Notes: generated by a model from the sequence alone, not told the origin. Shown: positions 1 to 7,059, counted from the stretch's first letter. The stretch is DNA of 10,197 nucleotides from Methylomonas sp. (GCA_026989715.1 JALSIU010000310.1:1-10197); one strand, 5' to 3'. Program-made: numbers and translations.

Positions 1-1
1 T

Positions 2-778
2 CACACGAATGCAACAACAAACCTGCATTCAAGAGAAATTATACAGCAATCTAGTCTGAGTAATACTGAACTAGCAGAGCGCTTTAAAATTAATGAGAAA
101 ACTGTTTCCAAATGGAAAAACAGAGATCATTTAGAAGATAAAAGCTCGCGTCCCCATACTATTAAACGCTCTTTAACTGATATAGAAAGGGAAGTCATTA
201 GGGTGGTACGAACCTTAACGTGGATAGAGCTTGATGATTTAGTGGATAGTGTTCAGGACTCCATTCCTAAAGCGAATAGAAGTAACGTCTATCGAACACT
301 GAGAGATTTTGGCGTTAATAGAGTTCCGGAGGAGAAAAAAGAACAATCTAAGAAGTTCAAAGAATATGAACCTGGATATTTACATATCGATGTGACGTAT
401 TTGCCTCAGCTAAAAGGAATCAAATACTACCTTTACGTTGCCATTGATAGAGCGACTCGGTTGATGTTTTTTAAGGTTTATACCAATAAAACAGCCGATA
501 ATGCCGTTACTTTCTTAGAACACTGTAAATCGTATTTCCCTTTTTATATCAGCCATGTATTAACGGATAATGGTACTGAATTTACCGATAGGTTTACCGG
601 TAAGAAAAACAAACCCAGTGGAAATCATTTGTTTGATATGGCCTGTATTAACAACCACATTGACCACAGATTAACCGCACCCGCTACACCGAAAACCAAT
701 GGAATGGTTGAGCGTGTTAATGGAACGATCAAAAATGCCACGATTAAAGCCCTAACTGTCAGTTTTTACTCTGGGTAA
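2..778 (+). pseudogene. IS481-family transposase, 5' end outside window, 3' end truncated
   Basis: The reading frame is open from base 2, so the start codon lies upstream of the window. The N-terminal part carries a helix-turn-helix typical of IS481 transposases (NTELAERFKINEKTVSKW, about bases 62-115), which would bind the element's ends. An rve/DDE integrase core follows, with catalytic Asp in HIDVTY (codon 389-391), Asp in LTDNGTEF (566-568) and Glu in GMVERVNG (710-712). Family members normally continue some 50-60 residues past this Glu. Here family-like sequence stops after NATIKA (about base 751), and only about eight unrelated codons precede the stop at 776-778. I infer a deletion or a second insertion at the 3' end, so the element is probably inactive although the DDE triad is intact. 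Family assignment is confident. Calling it a pseudogene depends on the missing C-terminus. Confidence 0.85.
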
Positions 779-783
779 TGACT
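774..783. other. possible IS1-type terminus at transposase breakpoint
   Basis: The ten bases GGTAATGACT equal the outermost bases of one terminal inverted repeat of E. coli IS1, as I recall that sequence. They lie just past the point where the IS481-family transposase stops resembling its family. The match ends after these ten bases. A short inverted repeat (TGTCAGT at 757-763 with ACTGATA at 781-787, one wobble pair) brackets the spot. A second insertion, since mostly deleted, could explain the truncation, but ten bases are weak evidence. Confidence 0.2.
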
Positions 784-1009
784 GATAAAATTCCGCCTTT
801 AAAGTAAATGGAATGGTTTGGTTAGGTGGGTTTAATTGACGGTTACCAATATTCCTTATATACACATACTCAAATTGCCGCTGATTTGGATATGCTTAAA
901 TTGCATTCCCTCGCGAATTTGTGAGTGCATTGCACCTTTATGATAAAATGATGTACTTGAAATTAGCATGAATACCTTGTTTTATATGGGGTGAGGGGCA
1001 GTACAATAT
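779..1009. other. intergenic region upstream of cobM, no gene recognised
   Basis: This AT-rich spacer separates the truncated transposase from the cobalamin genes. It contains a 32-codon open frame (826-924, GTG start) with no ribosome-binding site and no recognisable homology. TGCATT occurs twice (902-907 and 926-931), flanking a TCGCGA palindrome (911-916). A purine-rich GTGAGGGG at 991-998 is the likely ribosome-binding site for cobM. I searched for a cobalamin-riboswitch B12 box and found none. A TTGAAA/TTTATA pair (957-962, 981-986; 18-base spacer) resembles a sigma-70 promoter but lies too close to the ribosome-binding site to be convincing. Confidence 0.5.
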
Positions 1010-1795
1010 ATGGCCAAGGTTTGGTTTGTGGGGGCAGGGCCGGGCGATCCGGAATTAATTACATTAAAAGCGCAAAAACTGATTGCACAAGCAGATGCTA
1101 TTTTGTATGCAGGTTCTTTAGTTTCTCAGGCGGCGACACAGTGGGCGCGACCAGCGTGTGTTATTCAAGATTCTAAAGGGATGACCTTAGCAGAGATTAC
1201 GGATTGGTTAATTGCACAGTCTGTTGCAGAGGCGACAGTTATTCGTTTGCAAACGGGAGATCCCAGCTTATATGGCGCACTGATTGAAATGGTACAGCCG
1301 TTGGATCAGGCGGGTATTGAGGTGGGTGTTGTTCCCGGGGTGACATCTGCTATGGCATCGGCCGCATGCGCTGTCGAGTCACTGACTTTGCCGGAGATGA
1401 CGCAAACTGTTATTTTTAGTCGGGTCGAAGGGCGTACACCGATGCCGGAAGGCGAATCATTGGAGGAGCTAGGTAGGCATCATTGTACTTTATGTTTATA
1501 TTTGTCGATTACTTTGTTGCAAAAAGTACGGACAGGTTTATTAGCCGCAGGGTGGCAAGATGATGCGCGGATAGTGGTCGTACATAAGGCTAGTTGGCCG
1601 GAAGAACAGCAAATTATCCGTGGTACATTGGCCACGATAAAGGAGCAGTGTAAACAGGCTGGTATTAATGCGCAGGCTATGATTATTGTTAGCCCTGCAT
1701 TAGGGGCGCGGCAATGGCCGGAGATTAAAAAATCTAAATTATACGATGCGCAGTTTAGTCACCGCTTTCGTAAAGCAAGTCAAATTCAGGAATAA
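1010..1795 (+). CDS. cobM: precorrin-4 / cobalt-precorrin-4 C11-methyltransferase
   Basis: The enzyme transfers a methyl group from S-adenosylmethionine to C-11 of (cobalt-)precorrin-4 in corrin-ring synthesis, in the cytoplasm. The 261-residue protein has full family length and the tetrapyrrole methylase motifs in order: VGAGPGDPELIT (7-18), RLQTGDPSLYGA (79-90), GVVPGVTSAMA (106-116), FSRVEGRTPMP (136-146), ASWPEE (194-199). The AGSL motif near residue 34 and the EGRTPMP segment favour CobM/CbiF over other corrin methylases. The ATG at 1010 gives the expected N-terminus, with GTGAGGGG eleven bases upstream. Two bases separate its stop from the cbiX start, so the two form an operon. Because the partner is a cobalt chelatase of the early-insertion route, the real substrate is probably cobalt-precorrin-4, which would make CbiF the better functional name. 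That point is inference. Confidence 0.94.
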   Translation: MAKVWFVGAGPGDPELITLKAQKLIAQADAILYAGSLVSQAATQWARPACVIQDSKGMTLAEITDWLIAQSVAEATVIRLQTGDPSLYGALIEMVQPLDQAGIEVGVVPGVTSAMASAACAVESLTLPEMTQTVIFSRVEGRTPMPEGESLEELGRHHCTLCLYLSITLLQKVRTGLLAAGWQDDARIVVVHKASWPEEQQIIRGTLATIKEQCKQAGINAQAMIIVSPALGARQWPEIKKSKLYDAQFSHRFRKASQIQE

Positions 1796-1797
1796 GT

Positions 1798-2628
1798 ATG
1801 GAATATACGATTTTATTGGTTGGGCACGGTTCGCGTGCATTGCAAGGTAATGTGGAGATAGAGGCGTTTGCGGAGCAGTGGCGCGCACAGCATCCGGAAT
1901 GGCGTATCGAGGTTTGTTTTATTGAGTTTGCTGATGTTTTATTAGATACCGGCTTTGATAAAGCGGCCAAAGATTCACAAAAAGTGATTGTGGTGCCTTT
2001 AATTCTTAATGCTGCGGGGCATGTCAAAATGGAGATTCCGGAGCATTTAGCACAGGCTAAAATACGACATCCGGAGGTTGAATTTATTTATGCAGCGCAT
2101 ATTGGTGCAACAACAGGGGTATTGGCCATTCTTAAGCGCAGTTTGCAACAGGTGATGCAAAGCTTAGATGCCCCCGACCCTAAAACAACGGGGGTTATTG
2201 TGTTGGGGCGTGGCTCATCTGATAAAGTTGCTAATGGTGAAGTGGCTAAAATGGCGCGTTGGTTATGGGAAGATACGCAACATGAGTTGATTGATATTGC
2301 GTTTACCGGCATTACTTTTCCGCGTTTAGAAACCATGGTACAACGACAGGTTAAATTAGGTATGACGCAAATTTGTATTTTACCTTATTATTTATTTACC
2401 GGCACTTTGATTGAGCGTATCAGTAAACAGTTTGAGCATTTGCAAATGCAATACCCACATATTCGTTTTGGCCTAGGGCAATATTTTGGTTTTGAGCCTG
2501 AAATTTATGCTAGCTTAGATGCAAAAGTATTGGGTGTTGTTAGTAATCAGTCTCAGCATATGATGGAGTGTGATGGTTGTCATTATCGGCAATTTGCCCA
2601 GGATCACGGGCAAGGACATCAGCATTAA
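1798..2628 (+). CDS. cbiX: sirohydrochlorin cobaltochelatase CbiX (long form)
   Basis: CbiX inserts Co2+ into sirohydrochlorin, the committing step of the early-cobalt (anaerobic-type) cobalamin route, without ATP. The 276-residue protein shows two chelatase-like halves. The N-terminal half has the metal-site motif VGHGSRALQ (His10) and NAAGHVKMEIPEHL (His75). The C-terminal half has a degenerate copy, VLGRGSSDK (135-143), in which Arg replaces the active-site His. This matches long CbiX proteins. The tail carries M-E-C-D-G-C (Met256, Cys258, Cys261), the MXCXXC motif reported to hold an iron-sulfur cluster in Bacillus megaterium CbiX, followed by a His-rich end that could hold metal. AGGAA (1788-1792), inside the end of cobM, serves as ribosome-binding site, so translation is probably coupled. 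Confidence 0.92.
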   Translation: MEYTILLVGHGSRALQGNVEIEAFAEQWRAQHPEWRIEVCFIEFADVLLDTGFDKAAKDSQKVIVVPLILNAAGHVKMEIPEHLAQAKIRHPEVEFIYAAHIGATTGVLAILKRSLQQVMQSLDAPDPKTTGVIVLGRGSSDKVANGEVAKMARWLWEDTQHELIDIAFTGITFPRLETMVQRQVKLGMTQICILPYYLFTGTLIERISKQFEHLQMQYPHIRFGLGQYFGFEPEIYASLDAKVLGVVSNQSQHMMECDGCHYRQFAQDHGQGHQH

Positions 2629-2708
2629 GCGTTTTTAAATATATGGTTTAATGATTAGCGATACGAGAATCTAATTGATACCGGTCTCTCTTTGATTTTA
2701 ATTTTTTT

Positions 2709-2713
2709 AGGAA
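2709..2713 (+). promoter_or_regulatory. ribosome-binding site fixing the DUF475 start
   Basis: AGGAA lies five bases before the ATG at 2719. The frame is also open from a TTG at 2692, but that codon has no ribosome-binding site, and the nine extra residues it would add precede the hydrophobic N-terminus typical of the family. The ATG at 2719 is therefore the better start. Confidence 0.65.
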
Positions 2714-2718
2714 ATATT

Positions 2719-3723
2719 ATGGAACATTTTAGACTTTCATTTATCGTCACGGCGGTTTGTATGGTGCTTGCCTTTTTATGGGCGGGGCCTTTTGGAATTT
2801 TTATTGCGCTGGTTTTAGGGGTTTTAGAAATTAGTCTGTCATTTGATAATGCGGTCGTTAATGCCTCGGTACTAAAGCGTATGGACGAACGCTGGCAGTG
2901 GTATTTTCTTACTTGGGGGATATTGGTCGCAGTTTTCGGTATGCGCTTGTTGTTTCCTATTGTAATTGTATCGGCGGCAACCGGTATCGGCTTTATGGGC
3001 GTGACGGATATGGCCTTAAATGATACAGCAGCATATGCGCAACACTTGGCAGAGTCTCATACGCAAATTGCCGCTTTTGGGGGAATGTTCTTATTAATGG
3101 TGTTCTTTTCTTTTATGTTCGATACAGAAAAAGAAGTTCATTGGCGCAAGATAGAAGAGCGGTTGGCATTATGGGGGAAGTTGGAATCCATTGAAATTAT
3201 TTTAGCCTTAAGTATTTTATTGCTTATCCAAGGTTGGCTACCTGAAGCACAGCGTTTAGATGCTTTAGTCTCGGGTATTTTTGGTGTGGTGTTGTATGTA
3301 ATTGTCGATAGTTTGGCGGCATTATTTGAAGATGAAGAGCAGGGTAAGGCTGTCAGTGGTAATGTTAAAAAAGCGGGCATGATGAGTTTTTTATACCTAG
3401 AAGTTTTAGATGCTTCTTTTTCATTTGATGGTGTGATTGGTGCTTTTGCGATTACTCAGGATGTCGTGATTATTATGTTGGGTTTGGCTATCGGTGCGAT
3501 GTTTGTGCGTAGTTTGACGGTATTTTTAGTGCGTAAAGGAACTTTAGATGAATATATTTATCTGGAGCATGGTGCACATTATGCCATTGGCATATTGGCT
3601 TTTATTATGCTGATTAGCATGCGCATTCATGTTCCTGAGGTGATTACAGGCTTATCCGGTGCGGCATTGATTGCATTTTCAGTGTATTCTTCCATTTTAT
3701 ATAAAAGAGAACAAGGCGCGTAA
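2719..3723 (+). CDS. DUF475 (TerC-like) integral membrane protein
   Basis: This 334-residue, very hydrophobic protein has about eight to nine likely membrane segments (roughly 7-45, 62-90, 118-135, 155-172, 185-203, 224-245, 248-272, 287-302, 306-327). It resembles the DUF475 family, a branch of the TerC/LysE-like transporter superfamily. Two halves carry matching acidic motifs: LEISLSFDNAVV (36-47) and LEVLDASFSFDGVI (227-240). In TerC-type proteins such S-F-D motifs in membrane helices are the expected metal-ion site. YLEHGAHYAIG (281-291) is a further conserved-looking stretch. It sits directly upstream of two TerD-family genes, and no classical TerC appears in the window, so I infer that it supplies the membrane component of this Ter system. 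Transport activity is not shown by the sequence alone. The ATG at 2719 is chosen because of AGGAA just upstream. Confidence 0.88.
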   Translation: MEHFRLSFIVTAVCMVLAFLWAGPFGIFIALVLGVLEISLSFDNAVVNASVLKRMDERWQWYFLTWGILVAVFGMRLLFPIVIVSAATGIGFMGVTDMALNDTAAYAQHLAESHTQIAAFGGMFLLMVFFSFMFDTEKEVHWRKIEERLALWGKLESIEIILALSILLLIQGWLPEAQRLDALVSGIFGVVLYVIVDSLAALFEDEEQGKAVSGNVKKAGMMSFLYLEVLDASFSFDGVIGAFAITQDVVIIMLGLAIGAMFVRSLTVFLVRKGTLDEYIYLEHGAHYAIGILAFIMLISMRIHVPEVITGLSGAALIAFSVYSSILYKREQGA

Positions 3724-3751
3724 GAGGCGTTAAGTTTAATGATGCAAAACG

Positions 3752-3777
3752 GTGGCTTATTTTTTAAAATAAGCCAC
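3752..3777 (+). terminator. perfect palindromic hairpin between DUF475 gene and terZ-like gene
   Basis: GTGGCTTATTTT (3752-3763) and AAAATAAGCCAC (3766-3777) are perfect inverted repeats with two bases between them. The stable part is the GC-containing outer stem, with an AT-rich inner part that may open into a larger loop. No T-run follows on the + strand, and only TTTT follows on the - strand, so this is not a textbook intrinsic terminator. It could act as a terminator, an mRNA-end stabiliser or an operator. It does separate the membrane-protein gene from the terD-family genes. Confidence 0.4.
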
Positions 3778-3842
3778 AAGCGCAGCAAATAACCGCTACA
3801 ATTTAACTTTAAACAGTTTTTTGATACGAGGGGTATAGAGTC

Positions 3843-4451
3843 ATGGCAATTTCATTGCAAAAAGGTCAACGTATTAGTCTTGAGAAAGACGGGGGCGGCA
3901 CGTTACAGCGTTTATGCCTGGGTGCAAACTGGGGAGCTATCGAGAAAAAAGGCTTGCTAGGCAAGAAAAAAGTTGCGGTGGATTTAGATGCGTCCGTTGC
4001 GTTGTATGATGCTAATAAGCAATTAATTGATTTGATTTATTTCGGGCAACTTGCGGCGAAAAAAGGCGGTATACAGCATTCCGGTGATGACCTTGAAGGG
4101 GATATGGATGGTGATGATGGCTTGGATAATGAAGTCATTAGCATTGATTTAGCTGCAGTCGATAGCAATGCTGAGCAAATTGTCTTTATTCTCAATTCTT
4201 ATAAAGGCCAAGATTTTAAAGATATTCCTTTTGCCAGCATTCGTATTTATGAAGGGACGCCGACTCGGGTTGATCATGTTTTTGCCACGTATGATATTGC
4301 GAATGATGCCAAGTTTGCAGGTGCTGTTTCCATGATTATGGGCAAGCTATATCGACATAATGGTAGTTGGAAATTTACGGCCATTGGTGACACGACAACG
4401 GATAAAAAACTGGAAAAAATTGTCGCTACCGTACAACAAAAATATCTTTAG
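3843..4451 (+). CDS. terZ: TerD-family protein, TerZ-like
   Basis: A 202-residue cytoplasmic TerD-fold protein. These beta-sandwich proteins bind Ca2+ and act with membrane TerC-type proteins in tellurite, phage and colicin tolerance. Visible family features are the start SLQKGQRISLEK (4-15), VDLDAS (46-51), an acidic Ca2+-binding stretch HSGDDLEGDMDGDD (79-92), and LYRHNGSWKF (169-178). Three features place it nearer TerZ than TerD: a Lys/Gly-rich insertion before VDLDAS (GAIEKKGLLGKKKVA, 31-45), FGQL where TerD has FYNN, and the looser acidic loop. GAGGGG (3828-3833) is a good ribosome-binding site nine bases before the ATG. The gene lies 66 bases upstream of terD in the same direction. The TerZ label is an assignment by resemblance; membership of the TerD family is secure. 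Confidence 0.88.
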   Translation: MAISLQKGQRISLEKDGGGTLQRLCLGANWGAIEKKGLLGKKKVAVDLDASVALYDANKQLIDLIYFGQLAAKKGGIQHSGDDLEGDMDGDDGLDNEVISIDLAAVDSNAEQIVFILNSYKGQDFKDIPFASIRIYEGTPTRVDHVFATYDIANDAKFAGAVSMIMGKLYRHNGSWKFTAIGDTTTDKKLEKIVATVQQKYL

Positions 4452-4517
4452 TAATAAATAGGTTTTAACTTATACTGCACGCTTGCGTGTTGTTCAATAT
4501 TTTATGAGGAAATAACA

Positions 4518-5093
4518 ATGACGGTATCATTAAGTAAAGGCGGAAATGTTAATTTAAGTAAAGAAGCACCAGGCTTAACCAAAGTGGCATTGGGTTTGGG
4601 CTGGGATCCTAGAGCAACAGACGGTGCTGAGTTTGATTTGGATGCGGTTGCTTTTTTAGTGGGTGCTGACGGTAAGGTATCGAGTGATAATGATTTTATT
4701 TTCTATAATAATTTAAAATCAGTTTGTGGCGCGGTTGAACATAAAGGGGATAATCGCGATGGTTCGGGGGATGGTGATGATGAAGTCATCGAAATTACCT
4801 TGGCGAGTTTAGCCGCTAATGTGCAGCGCGTCATTGTCGCAGTAACCATTCATGAAGCAGACGCACGCGGGCAAAATTTTGGTCAAGTCAGTAATGCTTT
4901 TATTCGTGTGGTTGATGCTGCTAACGGTAATGAAGTAGCACGATATGATTTATCAGAAGATGCCAGTATTGAAACGGCAATGATTTTTGGTGAATTATAT
5001 CGCCATAATGGCGATTGGAAATTTAAAGCGGTTGGTCAGGGCTTTGCGGGCGGCTTAGGGCCTTTAGCATCGAGTTTTGGTGTCAGTGTTTAA
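4518..5093 (+). CDS. terD: TerD family Ca2+-binding stress-response protein
   Basis: This 191-residue protein closely resembles enterobacterial TerD (about 192 residues) end to end. Motifs include SLSKGGNVNLSK (4-15), FDLDA (39-43), DFIFYNN (59-65), the double Ca2+ site in HKGDNRDGSGDGDDE (75-89), TIHEADARGQNFGQVSNAFI (110-129) and the C-terminal LYRHNGDWKFKAVGQG (160-175). All of the acidic residues expected for calcium binding appear present. GAGGA (4506-4510) lies seven bases before the ATG. It probably shares a transcript with the preceding terZ-like gene. A strong intrinsic terminator follows 28 bases after the stop, which would cap expression of the genes behind it. TerE is the alternative name, since TerD and TerE are near-identical in type. 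The conserved ending favours TerD. Confidence 0.92.
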   Translation: MTVSLSKGGNVNLSKEAPGLTKVALGLGWDPRATDGAEFDLDAVAFLVGADGKVSSDNDFIFYNNLKSVCGAVEHKGDNRDGSGDGDDEVIEITLASLAANVQRVIVAVTIHEADARGQNFGQVSNAFIRVVDAANGNEVARYDLSEDASIETAMIFGELYRHNGDWKFKAVGQGFAGGLGPLASSFGVSV

Positions 5094-5120
5094 GCTGCTT
5101 TAGGGCTTAAATGGGTTTAT

Positions 5121-5152
5121 AAATAGGGTGAGCGATGTTCACCCTATTTTTT
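5121..5152 (+). terminator. intrinsic terminator after terD
   Basis: An 11-bp perfect stem (5121-5131 with 5139-5149, core AGGGTGA/TCACCCT), a seven-base loop (GCGATGT) and a T-run at 5147-5152 give a textbook rho-independent terminator. It ends only 13 bases before the ATG of the next gene. The downstream genes therefore depend on read-through or on a start within this short region. Confidence 0.88.
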
Positions 5153-5165
5153 ATACATCACTATC

Positions 5166-6320
5166 ATGTCTACCCATACGATTTCATTACCAACAGGTGA
5201 GTTAAATCTCTGTTTAGCGGCCAGTGATTTTACGCTGGATGACTTAACCGATTATGCCGCAAGACAAAATCCGAAACGCGGCTTTTTATTTGTTAATAAG
5301 CTCTTAGCCAAATACTGGCCATCTAAGCCGCAGGCCATGGCGCAAATGCATCAATATCTAGCGCAATCCCTTGCAGGATCCATTCAAGGTAGCAGTGTTT
5401 TTGTAGGGATGGCAGAAGCGGCTGCCGGTTTAGGGCAAGGCGTTTATGAAGCCTATCTTAATCAAGCGACCCGCTCAGACCATCTTTTTATTCATACATC
5501 GCGCTATTTATTGGCAGATATTTGCAAGCTCGATTTTCAAGAACAGCATAGCCATGCCGCGCAATTTTACTTATATGTCCCGCTTGAGCCTTTATTGCAA
5601 CAGTCTTTTTTAACGGCACAAAACTTGGTGCTGATTGATGACGAACTGACCACCGGCAGGACTTTTGTGAATCTTATCAGGGCGTACCAACGTGTTAATC
5701 CGCAATTACAGCGCATTATTATCGTCAGTATTCTCAATTTTGTAGACCACGAACGACAGCAACAGATGCAACAGCAGTTAGGGGTTGAATTGCAATTTAT
5801 CAGTGCTTTAGCGGCAGAAGTGAATTTTGTCTCGAATCCGGATTATCGTTATACCAATATACCCAACGTACAGAGTCAGCCGCATTGCAAGCGTCAGCAT
5901 TTATCCTTAACGGCAGGGCGTTTAGGTATTCAAGGGCATTTGGAATTTGATGCAACACCTCTTGAGACATTGCTACAAAGTTGGCATAAAGAGCAGAGCA
6001 TTTTAGTTTTAGGGACAGGTGAATTTATTCATGTTGCCTTTTTGATGGGGCGTTATTTAGAACAACAGGACTGGGATGTCAGCATCCAATCAACGGCAAG
6101 GTCTCCCTTGTTAAAAGGTGAGGCGATCAAAGAAAAAATGGAATTTAAAGATAATTATGCGGATAACATCCCTAATTATCTGTATAACGTCAGAGCCGAT
6201 CAATACGACCATGTGATTATTTGTCACGAAACGCCCATGTGTGCATCATTACAGCACTTGGTTCAGCAACTCAACGCGATATCATTTTATTACGCCGATG
6301 GAAAAATTTCTCTTTCTTGA
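5166..6320 (+). CDS. phosphoribosyltransferase with C-terminal TRSP domain (PRTase_2-TRSP)
   Basis: A 384-residue cytoplasmic protein of the Ter-associated phosphoribosyltransferase type. The N-terminal PRTase_2 domain (about 8-235) has NPKRGFLFVNKLL (35-47), GMAEAAAGLGQGV (81-93) and a PRPP-binding loop VLIDDELTTGRTF (155-167) with the adjacent acidic pair D158-D159. The C-terminal TRSP domain (about 245-384) has LGTGEFIH (282-289) and the name-giving region QSTARSP (308-314). Comparative genomics has proposed that such enzymes attach ribose-phosphate to a base in a nucleoside-like metabolite pathway; the substrate is unknown. The N-terminus at the ATG 5166 matches family expectation, but no Shine-Dalgarno sequence precedes it and the terD terminator ends 13 bases upstream. 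Its last 23 bases overlap the HAD gene, which suggests coupled translation. Confidence 0.88.
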   Translation: MSTHTISLPTGELNLCLAASDFTLDDLTDYAARQNPKRGFLFVNKLLAKYWPSKPQAMAQMHQYLAQSLAGSIQGSSVFVGMAEAAAGLGQGVYEAYLNQATRSDHLFIHTSRYLLADICKLDFQEQHSHAAQFYLYVPLEPLLQQSFLTAQNLVLIDDELTTGRTFVNLIRAYQRVNPQLQRIIIVSILNFVDHERQQQMQQQLGVELQFISALAAEVNFVSNPDYRYTNIPNVQSQPHCKRQHLSLTAGRLGIQGHLEFDATPLETLLQSWHKEQSILVLGTGEFIHVAFLMGRYLEQQDWDVSIQSTARSPLLKGEAIKEKMEFKDNYADNIPNYLYNVRADQYDHVIICHETPMCASLQHLVQQLNAISFYYADGKISLS

Positions 6321-7059
6321 TTTAGATGACACGGTATTTCAAACGCGGCGAAAATGTGCCAGTCTGGAGCAGGCAAGCCCTGCGGCCTATAATGTATCAG
6401 GTGAGCCCAGCTCTTATTATTTGCCGAAACAAAAAACACTGCTGGCCTTATTGCATGAGCAGTGGCGTATTATTCCAACAACCGCCAGAACGCAAGCCGC
6501 TTACGCCCGCGTTAATTTAAGCGTGCCTTGTCGTGATGGCGTGATTTTAAATCATGGTGCGACCATACTCGATGCAAAAGGACAGCAAGACCTACAGTGG
6601 CAAGCCTACTTAGCACCAAAGTTAGCTGCTATACAAAATGATTTTGCGCAATTAAAGCAGGTCATTGAGCAATACGCGGCACAGTCCCATCTGGACTTAT
6701 TGGTGCGTATCATTCATGAAGCAGGGATTGATTTTTATGTTGAAGTGCGGCACCGGCAAGCGATACACGCTGAACTTCATGCGGTTCTCGCGCAGTGTGT
6801 ACGGCCTTTATTGCAGGAATTTACCGCTTTTCAAGCCTATTTGAATCATAATTCCTTAACACTTTTACCGCAGTGCCTCAATAAGTCGCATGCCGTTGAC
6901 TATCGCTTGAGTGCATTAAGGCAACAGTATGGTGAGATATTGACGATGGGCATGGGTGATAGCCTTAGTGATGCCCCTTTTATGGCACAATGTGATTATG
7001 CGCTGGTTCCGCAGGGGGCGCAGTTACATCAACAGTTAGTCGCGTGTTGCCATGCATAA
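6298..7059 (+). CDS. HAD-superfamily hydrolase of the Ter-associated cluster
   Basis: A 253-residue HAD phosphatase with all four motifs. Motif I is FLDLDDTVF, with nucleophile Asp8 and acid Asp10. Motif II is the Thr in PTTARTQ (60-66), motif III is Lys196, and motif IV is MGMGDSLSDAPF (217-228) with Asp221 and Asp225. The cap region between motifs II and III (about 85-190) suggests a Cof/type-II-like member acting on a small phosphorylated metabolite. Its place between PRTase and StiP/PELOTA genes suggests that it removes the phosphate from the PRTase product, which is inference. The frame is open from a GTG at 6241, but the extra 19 residues would precede the usual HAD start, so the ATG at 6298 is preferred. 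It overlaps the PRTase gene by 23 bases and the next gene by 8. No clear ribosome-binding site is present, consistent with coupling. Confidence 0.87.
   Translation: MEKFLFLDLDDTVFQTRRKCASLEQASPAAYNVSGEPSSYYLPKQKTLLALLHEQWRIIPTTARTQAAYARVNLSVPCRDGVILNHGATILDAKGQQDLQWQAYLAPKLAAIQNDFAQLKQVIEQYAAQSHLDLLVRIIHEAGIDFYVEVRHRQAIHAELHAVLAQCVRPLLQEFTAFQAYLNHNSLTLLPQCLNKSHAVDYRLSALRQQYGEILTMGMGDSLSDAPFMAQCDYALVPQGAQLHQQLVACCHA

Noticed and set aside
826..924. 32-codon open frame with a GTG start upstream of cobM
   Set aside because: No ribosome-binding site and no recognisable product; frames of this length are expected by chance.
957..986. Sigma-70-like promoter TTGAAA-18-TTTATA for cobM
   Set aside because: The implied transcript start falls on the ribosome-binding site, so the match is probably chance in AT-rich DNA.
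779..1009. Cobalamin riboswitch upstream of cobM
   Set aside because: No B12-box consensus or its pairing partners could be found, and the region is short and AT-rich.
2675..2703. Promoter TTGATA-17-TTAATT before the DUF475 gene
   Set aside because: The -10 match is only half of consensus, and the region is too AT-rich to trust it.
4478..4489. Small hairpin CACGC-TT-GCGTG between terZ-like gene and terD
   Set aside because: The stem is only five bases with a two-base loop and no T-run, too weak to call a terminator.
6241..7059. Longer HAD protein starting at the GTG at 6241
   Set aside because: The extra 19 residues precede the usual HAD N-terminus and lie wholly within the PRTase gene; the ATG at 6298 fits the family.
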